Assembly (NCBI GenBank): GCA_005777805.1
Contig: SXLG01000030.1
Span: 1 to 37,130, forward strand
Direction: 5' to 3'
Origin: Pseudomonadota bacterium
Lineage (GTDB): Bacteria; Desulfobacterota; Binatia; UBA12015
Length of the DNA: 37,130 nucleotides
Each line of letters begins with the position of its first letter. Within the stretch, counting starts at the first letter, position 1. Under the pieces are notes generated by a model. It was not told the DNA's origin. It saw only the letters and a list, made by a program, of their open reading frames with translations, and searched no databases. The position numbers and the translations under genes were made by a program. Below, in pieces: positions 31,537-37,130 of the stretch.

Positions 31537-32721
31537 ATGCGAGTTCTCTTCCTCAACGAGCGCGACCTATCGCACCCGCTGGCCGGAGGCGTCGAGGTCC
31601 ACCTGGAAGAGATGGCCAGCCGTCTGGCCAGTCAGTGCGGCATCGAGCCGACGGTGCTCTGCGCCAGCTTTCCGGGGGCGGCGCGCGAGGAGAAGCGCCG
31701 CGGCATTCGCTACATCCGCTTCGGCAACCGTCTCAGCTACTACGCCATGCTTCCGCATCGAGCCCGCGCCCTCGTCAAGAATGAACATTTCGACGTCGTG
31801 ATCGAGGAGCTCTGCAAGGTCATCGTCTGCTCGGGCCTCTGGCTGCGCGGCGTGCCCAAACTCGCGCTCTCGCATCACCTCTTCGGACTCTCGGCCTTCA
31901 TGCAGGTGGCACCGCCGATCGCGGCCTGGGTTCTCGCCAGCGAGACGATGCTGCCCCTGCTCTATCGCCGCTGGCCCTTCGTCGCGGTCTCGCCCTCGAG
32001 CCGCGACGATCTCATCAAGCGCGGTCTCCCAGGAGAGCGGATCCGCGTCGTGCCCAACGGCCTCGACCACCGCCTCTATGCACCCGGCGACCGGGCGCAG
32101 CACGAACGCAACACTGTCCTCTTCGTCGGGCGCCTCGAGCATTACAAGGGCGCCGACGTACTCCTTGACGCCTGGGCGGGCGTCCGCGCGAAACGCCCCG
32201 ACGCCCGGCTCATCCTCGTCGGCAGCGGCTCGGCGGAAGGAAAGCTTCGCGCCCAGGCCGCCCGCCTGGGCAACGGCGTCACCTTCGCGGGCTTCATCCC
32301 CGACGAGGAGAAACGCGACCTGATGCGCCGTGCGCGCCTGCTGGTGCAACCCTCGTTCAAGGAGGGCTGGGGCTTGACGGTGCTGGAAGCCAACGCCTGC
32401 GGCACTCCGGTGGTCGCCACTCGGGTGCCGGGCTTGCGAGATTCAGTGCGCGACGGCGAGACGGGCTTGCTCGTGCCGCCGGGGAATTCGACCGCTCTGG
32501 CGCAGGGCATCCTGCGCCTGCTCGACGATGACACCCTCCACGCCCGGCTCGCGACGGCAGCGCTGCGCTGGTCGGCGCACTTCACGTGGGAAGCCGTCAC
32601 GGCCTCCTTTGCCGAAATCTTGCGGGCGGTCGCCGCCGGCAAGCCGCTCCCGGAAACGCCCGACTACCTGCAACCCGATGCCCTGGGCACACCACCACTG
32701 CTGGCCGGCGAAGCGCGCTGA
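31537..32721 (+). CDS. GT4-family glycosyltransferase
   Basis: 394 residues, GT-B fold retaining glycosyltransferase. N-terminal domain begins MRVLFLNERDLSHPLAGGVE with the Gly-Gly loop that contacts the acceptor. C-terminal domain: VVPNGLDHRLY near 175-185, VLFVGRLEHYKGADVLLDAW near 196-215, GFIPDEEKRDLMRRA near 254-268, and the donor-site E-x7-E in KEGWGLTVLEANACGTPVV near 276-294. Cytoplasmic or peripheral membrane. The ATG at 31537 follows a run of eight C with no Shine-Dalgarno; the open frame above it has no family similarity. It lies 256 bp after the mannose synthase gene on the same strand. Likely adds a sugar to a lipid-linked glycan; donor unknown. Confidence 0.92.
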   Translation: MRVLFLNERDLSHPLAGGVEVHLEEMASRLASQCGIEPTVLCASFPGAAREEKRRGIRYIRFGNRLSYYAMLPHRARALVKNEHFDVVIEELCKVIVCSGLWLRGVPKLALSHHLFGLSAFMQVAPPIAAWVLASETMLPLLYRRWPFVAVSPSSRDDLIKRGLPGERIRVVPNGLDHRLYAPGDRAQHERNTVLFVGRLEHYKGADVLLDAWAGVRAKRPDARLILVGSGSAEGKLRAQAARLGNGVTFAGFIPDEEKRDLMRRARLLVQPSFKEGWGLTVLEANACGTPVVATRVPGLRDSVRDGETGLLVPPGNSTALAQGILRLLDDDTLHARLATAALRWSAHFTWEAVTASFAEILRAVAAGKPLPETPDYLQPDALGTPPLLAGEAR

Positions 32722-32805
32722 AGCCCTCGGCAAAGGCCGCGCGGCCCGAGCACCTGCGAGGAGCAACTTGGCGTCACCCCTCGGGTGTGGGCGCTGCCCG
32801 TACCC

Positions 32806-33624
32806 TCACGCAGACGCCACGCGCTCGAGGAGAACCGACACATGCTGGAGCGCGCGAGGTGAGGCACTCTCGTAGCCCTCGGCATCGATTCGCGGCCCCA
32901 CCATCTCGATGTCAAAGACTCCGCCGTATCCGGCAGCAAGGAGCTGTCCCACGATTCGCGCCAGGGGAATGTCGCCATCGCCCGGCACGAGCCGGTCCGG
33001 CGTGCAGCGGGTGCCGATGGCGAAGTCGCTCAGCTGCACGATCGAAATCACTTCGCTACCGGCAGCAATCGTTTGCGCAAGGCCGCGTTCGGCCCAGCAG
33101 GCGTTGATCTCCATGCACACCCCGCTGCCGATCTGACGAGCGAGGTCGATCGCGTCGCGCAAGGTATGGACGAATCCGATATCGACCCGCAGTGCATGGG
33201 TGTTCTCCAGCGCCAGCGAGAGCCCCCGCGTGGTCGCCGCCTCCACGATCGGCGCAAGCGCTTCGGCGCAGGCATCGGCCGCCTCCTCCCAGCAGAGGTC
33301 CCGCGCAGGACCGCTGGTAAGGATGACCTGCTCGGCGCCGTGCGCCGCAGCCGCATCGAGCGCGTCGAGCAGACCCTCGCGGCGCGCCGCCCACGTCGTT
33401 CGATCGAAGAGCGGAAAGGAGTCGACCCCAAGCAGATTAGTGACACGGAAGCCGCGCTCGCGAATGGCCGCGACGTGGCGCCGCCACCCGCCAGCCGCCT
33501 CGAGCTTCGCCAGCGACAGACCGACGGTTTGGATGCCCTCGCGTTCGCAGAAGGCAAGATCGCGCTCGACGGGCCAGTTCCAGTGCGAGACCATCGAGAG
33601 CGATACGCGCGGGTGGATTTTCAT
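32806..33624 (-). CDS. Sugar phosphate isomerase/epimerase family TIM barrel
   Basis: 272 residues, xylose-isomerase-like (AP endonuclease 2) barrel. Metal and substrate segments: LALENTHALRVDIGF with its Glu near 150, CMEINACWAE near 185, IVQLSDFAIG near 208, VPGDGDIPLARIVGQLLAAGY near 227-247 and FDIEMVGPRID near 252. These enzymes isomerise or epimerise sugars, inosose or related polyols. The usual His of the H-x-K/S-D segment is Gln here (VQLSD), which may alter metal binding. ATG 33624 has a weak GGCGGA upstream. It meets the GT4 gene tail to tail (84 bp), so it is a separate unit. Contribution to glycan precursors is possible but unproven. Confidence 0.82.
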   Translation of the reverse strand: MKIHPRVSLSMVSHWNWPVERDLAFCEREGIQTVGLSLAKLEAAGGWRRHVAAIRERGFRVTNLLGVDSFPLFDRTTWAARREGLLDALDAAAAHGAEQVILTSGPARDLCWEEAADACAEALAPIVEAATTRGLSLALENTHALRVDIGFVHTLRDAIDLARQIGSGVCMEINACWAERGLAQTIAAGSEVISIVQLSDFAIGTRCTPDRLVPGDGDIPLARIVGQLLAAGYGGVFDIEMVGPRIDAEGYESASPRALQHVSVLLERVASA

Positions 33625-33814
33625 GGGCGACGTCCGCCACGAGAGCGGGCCCCAAGCATCCGCTGAATCTGACCGGGGGCGCAAGGCTTCGCCGACGCTT
33701 CGACCAGGTCGCGACTCGACGCAGCGGGGAGCGGCCACACGGCTACCCGGCCCGGACGTGCCCTTGGCCACGCCTGCCCATCCACGATGGCGCACCGGTC
33801 ACGCATAATTGGCG

Positions 33815-34039
33815 GCACCGGCTGCGCGTGCGCAGATGCTGCCCCCCTCCGACACGCTGACCCCGTCTTCGTGTCGGGGGGAGCACCGGCTACGCGTGCG
33901 CACCTGGTGCCAGCGCAGCGGTGACGCCTACCGGCACCACCGGCGCGCGTGCGCACCCGGTGGCAGCGCCGCGGTCGCGCCTATCGGCACCACCGGCGCG
34001 CGTGCGCACCCGGTGGCAGCGCAGCGGTCGCGCCTACCG
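33815..34039. repeat. Four tandem repeat units of 51-68 bp with internal palindromes
   Basis: Units 33815-33882, 33883-33933, 33934-33986 and 33987-34039. The last two are 53 bp and differ at two positions. All contain GCGTGCGCA; units 3 and 4 can fold as CCACCGG / CCGGTGG around it, and GTGCGCAC is itself a perfect palindrome. Unit 1 carries an extra hairpin. Confidence 0.85.
33845..33881. other. Hairpin inside repeat unit 1
   Basis: CCGACACG (33849-33856) pairs with CGTGTCGG (33870-33877); a T-G wobble and three more C-G pairs extend it to about 12 bp, with a 13-base loop. No T-run follows on either strand, so it is not a standard terminator. Confidence 0.7.
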
Positions 34040-34118
34040 AGACCATCGATTGCCGCGCGCCGGGATCTCTCGTTCCTCGCACCGGCCGCCGACCCGCAGT
34101 ATGGAGGGCCGCACGACC

Positions 34119-34295
34119 ATGCGGGATCTCGTCATGCCCCTCTGGGGCGCCGGAGGGCCGGCCGCCCCTGCCGCGGCTATGCTGGCCAGCTCGATCTCAC
34201 AAGGCCCCTGCACGGCGACTGTTCTCGCGGCTGCAGCCGTGGCGGCAGGGACCATCCGCGAACCATGGGCTGCGCGGCCGGGCCGCATCACATGA
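34119..34295 (+). CDS. Small ORF coupled to the permease gene (58 residues)
   Basis: Starts ATG 34119 with GGAGGG at 34103-34108, ten bases upstream, the best ribosome site in this region. It ends TGA at 34293-34295, sharing ATGA with the permease start at 34292, which is the usual sign of translational coupling. The product starts MRDLVMPLWGAGGPAAPAAA and is Ala-rich and mildly hydrophobic (TATVLAAAAVAAGTI), so it might span the membrane once or be a leader peptide. I do not recognise a family. It could simply be a translated leader whose only job is to deliver ribosomes to the permease start, which has no ribosome site of its own. Confidence 0.5.
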   Translation: MRDLVMPLWGAGGPAAPAAAMLASSISQGPCTATVLAAAAVAAGTIREPWAARPGRIT

Positions 34296-35257
34296 TCACT
34301 TTTCTGGTGCGACGTCTCTTCTGGGCGTGCGGCACGGTCGCTGGTGTTCTCGGTTTTCTCTTCGTCCTTTTTTTCCTCTACGCGACGCCCGCGGACATGG
34401 CCCGGCGCGCGCTGGGCGAGAAAGCTCCCCCCGAGGCGATCTCGACCTGGATCAAGAACCATGGCTACGACCGCCCGCTCGTCTGGAACCCCACGGCACC
34501 CGGCCAGACGCTCCTCGTCGAGCACTTCCGTCGTTCACTCACCTTCGACTTCGGGCGCAGCGACGCCGATGGCGTGCCGATCCGCCAGCGCCTCCGCGAA
34601 GGCGTCGGCCCTTCGCTCGCACTCACGCTGCCCCTCTTCGCGATCGGACTCATCTTCTCGATCGCTCTCGCGTTGCTGGTCGCCACGTTCAGAGATTCGG
34701 CCCTCGACCGGGCTGTCGCGGTGGGATGCGTGCTGGCGATGAGCCTCTCGACCCTGCTCTACATCATCGCCGGGCAGTGGCTCTTCGGGCAGGTCCTGCG
34801 CTGGTTTCCCGTCTCGGGCTTCGACTCCGACCCCGAGATGCTGTGGCGCTTCGTGGCGCTGCCCGTCGTCGTGGGCGTGCTGGCAAGTTTCGGCGAGCAC
34901 ACGCGTTTCTACCGCACGCTCTTCGTCGAAGAGACCAGCCGGGACTACGTGAGAACGGCGCGCGCCAAGGGCTGCAGCGACCTCCGTGTGATGTGGGGCC
35001 ATGTGCTTCCCAATGCGCTGATCCCGATCGTGACCCACGTCGTGGTCGCGATCCCCTTTCTCTTCACCGGCTCGATCCTGCTCGAATCGTTCTTTGGCAT
35101 CCCGGGACTCGGGTCGATGACCGTCGAAGCGATCCATGGAAACGATTTCGCGACGCTGCGAGCGATGGTCTTCCTGGGCTCGCTGCTCTTCATCGCTGCC
35201 CAAATCGCAACCGACGTCATCTACACGCTGGTCGATCCCCGGGTGCGCCTCGGCTGA
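34292..35257 (+). CDS. ABC transporter permease, OppB/DppB type
   Basis: 321 residues, inner-membrane subunit of an oligopeptide/dipeptide-type importer. Begins MITFLVRRLFWA, typical of the family, with a long periplasmic loop and about six membrane segments. The cytoplasmic coupling helix carries the EAA-like motif: DYVRTARAKGCSDLRVMWGHVLPNALIPI near 216-244. FFGIPGLGSMTVEAI near 270 is also conserved. ATG 34292 overlaps the stop of the small ORF; an in-frame ATG at 34265 is a less likely alternative. The next gene starts directly after its TGA. The loop region NHGYDRPLVWNP matches the family's GLDxPxxxxY segment. Substrate unknown; a peptide-binding lipoprotein is encoded at 16433-18514. 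Confidence 0.93.
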   Translation: MITFLVRRLFWACGTVAGVLGFLFVLFFLYATPADMARRALGEKAPPEAISTWIKNHGYDRPLVWNPTAPGQTLLVEHFRRSLTFDFGRSDADGVPIRQRLREGVGPSLALTLPLFAIGLIFSIALALLVATFRDSALDRAVAVGCVLAMSLSTLLYIIAGQWLFGQVLRWFPVSGFDSDPEMLWRFVALPVVVGVLASFGEHTRFYRTLFVEETSRDYVRTARAKGCSDLRVMWGHVLPNALIPIVTHVVVAIPFLFTGSILLESFFGIPGLGSMTVEAIHGNDFATLRAMVFLGSLLFIAAQIATDVIYTLVDPRVRLG

Positions 35258-36291
35258 ATGCTCATGCCGGCCCACCTGGTCTCGAACCTGATCGTCGCGA
35301 CGCTGCTCGGTGGAGTCGCGCTCCTGGCCGCAGGTTTGTGCCGCGCCCCGCTGTGGCGAGCTGCGGCGCGCGCGCTGGCGCGACGCCGGCCGCTCGCCCT
35401 GGCGGCACTCGGTCTCTACGCCCTCGTCGCACTGCTCGATTCCGTATCCTGGGTGGACGCGCGTGTCGCCGGAGATCCCGCGGGTGCCTCTCTCGTGAAC
35501 CACCCGCGCACACTCATCGACCGCCTCTTCCCACCCGACTTCCAGGAGCGCAGCTACGCAGCCCCGCTGGCAGACGTCGAATTCTATGGCGGTGCAGCCC
35601 TGCAACATCCCGGCGCACATTTGCTGGGCACCGACATCATCGGGCGCGACGTGCTCCACCAGACGCTGCGCGGCGCGCGGGTCGCACTCCTGATCGGTGG
35701 TCTCACCAGCCTGATCGCGATACCGCTCGCTCTCCTGCTCGGCGTCAGCGCGGGCTGGTTCGGGGGACGGGTCGACGACGCCGTCTTTTTTATGATCTCG
35801 ACGCTGGCCTCGATGCCGGGCCTGCTCCTGCTTGTGGCGCTGGTGATGGTGCTCGGGACCGGTACCGCGCAGGTCTGCATCGCCCTCGGCGTCACCGGCT
35901 GGGTCGGACTCTGTCGGCTGGTGCGCGCCGAGACGCTAAAATTGCGCGAGCTCGATTACATCGCGGCAGCCCGGGTGTTGGGGGCGACCGACCTCGCGAT
36001 CGTACGACGGCATATCCTGCCCAACCTCGCGCACCTCGTGCTGATCGGCTTCGTGCTGATGTTCTCCGGCCTCGTGCTCTCGGAGGTGATGCTCTCGTGG
36101 CTCGGGCTCGGGCTCGAGGGCTCGTGGGGGCGGATGATCGATCAGGCGCGCACCGAACTCTCGCGCCAGCCCGCGGTCTGGTGGAACCTCGCCGCGGCGT
36201 CCACAGCACTTTTCGGTCTGATTCTCGCCGTCAATCTCGTGGCTGATGCACTGCGCGACGTGCTCGACCCGCGCACGGCGACGGAGCAGCG

Positions 36292-36295
<4 letters not shown>
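35258..36295 (+). CDS. ABC transporter permease, OppC/DppC type
   Basis: 345 residues. Two N-terminal membrane segments precede the usual OppC core, with a periplasmic stretch about 65-125 longer than in short DppC proteins. HLLGTDIIGRDVLHQTLRGARVALLIGG near 121-148 is the classic family block (GTDxxGRD...GxRxSL). The EAA-like coupling motif is LDYIAAARVLGATDLAIVRRHILPNL. The end VADALRDVLDPR is diagnostic. ATG 35258 abuts the TGA of the first permease with no gap, and its own stop overlaps the ATPase start (ATGA), so the three genes are one translationally coupled operon. Forms the heterodimeric membrane channel with the OppB-type subunit. Confidence 0.94.

Positions 36296-37130
<835 letters not shown>

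Larger units (their letters stand above)
33625..34118. other. Divergent intergenic region with hairpin and tandem repeats
   Basis: Between the TIM-barrel gene and the transporter operon. Holds four repeat units (33815-34039), a strong hairpin inside the first unit, and the ribosome site of the small ORF at 34103-34108. The frame of the permease stays open across the repeats but nothing suggests it is coding. No promoter could be assigned with confidence. Confidence 0.5.

Noticed and set aside
33809-34291. N-terminal extension of the OppB-type permease through the repeat region
   Set aside because: The permease family starts at the MITFLVRRLF segment; the upstream frame merely reads through tandem repeats.

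Overview
The window is high-GC bacterial chromosome with no phage, plasmid or insertion-sequence genes that I can recognise. An OmpA/OmpW-like beta-barrel ending in Phe, two lipoprotein signals and periplasmic-type enzymes point to a diderm (Gram-negative) cell. The mix of APH-type kinase, acyl-CoA dehydrogenase, SDR, hot-dog protein and many membrane glycosyltransferases is what I would expect in Myxococcota, Binatota or a related former deltaproteobacterial lineage. That placement is inference.

Layout. 1-2377 (minus): N-terminus of ilvD, an APH-family small-molecule kinase and a MaoC/hot-dog-like protein. 2376-3280: a 5' gene fragment abutted by a complete MntA/HepT (type VII) toxin-antitoxin pair. 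3771-6242: a YebC/PmpR-family regulator, tRNA-Leu(CAA) and an outer-membrane beta-barrel protein with a strong terminator. 6533-10834: two GT39-like membrane glycosyltransferases. 10925-16198: GST-like protein, SDR, ACAD10/11-like acyl-CoA dehydrogenase, an unassigned about 376-residue protein and a small protein made of two cysteine-less desulforedoxin-like units. 16433-18514: peptide/solute-binding lipoprotein. 18583-33624: envelope-glycan region with SGNH + MBOAT acylation pair, methyltransferase, two tandem YfhO-family enzymes, an alkaline-phosphatase-superfamily lipoprotein, a polyprenol-phosphate-mannose synthase, a GT4 glycosyltransferase and a TIM-barrel isomerase/epimerase. 34119-37130: a small ORF translationally coupled to an Opp/Dpp-type ABC transporter (two permeases and an ATPase whose C-terminus is abnormal at the window edge).

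How the parts may work together. The strongest functional theme is surface-glycan assembly. A DPM1-type enzyme would make polyprenyl-phosphate-mannose on the cytoplasmic side. Four GT-C type membrane enzymes (two GT39-like, two YfhO-like) could use such lipid-linked sugars on the outer side. The MBOAT/SGNH pair would O-acylate, and the AP-superfamily lipoprotein, whose nucleophile position is Thr rather than the sulfatase Cys/Ser, could transfer or hydrolyse a phospho-group. This resembles in parts list, not in gene order, the LtaS/YfhO/GT2 decoration of teichoic acids in Gram-positives, and is the best candidate here for an undescribed system. A second theme is acyl-CoA metabolism: separate APH kinase, ACAD, SDR and hot-dog genes are the parts found fused in ACAD10/11 or clustered in the Pseudomonas lva operon.

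A third, purely sequence-level theme is a set of short direct repeats with 53-74 bp periods in intergenic DNA, each of unrelated sequence, two of them copying gene 3' ends.
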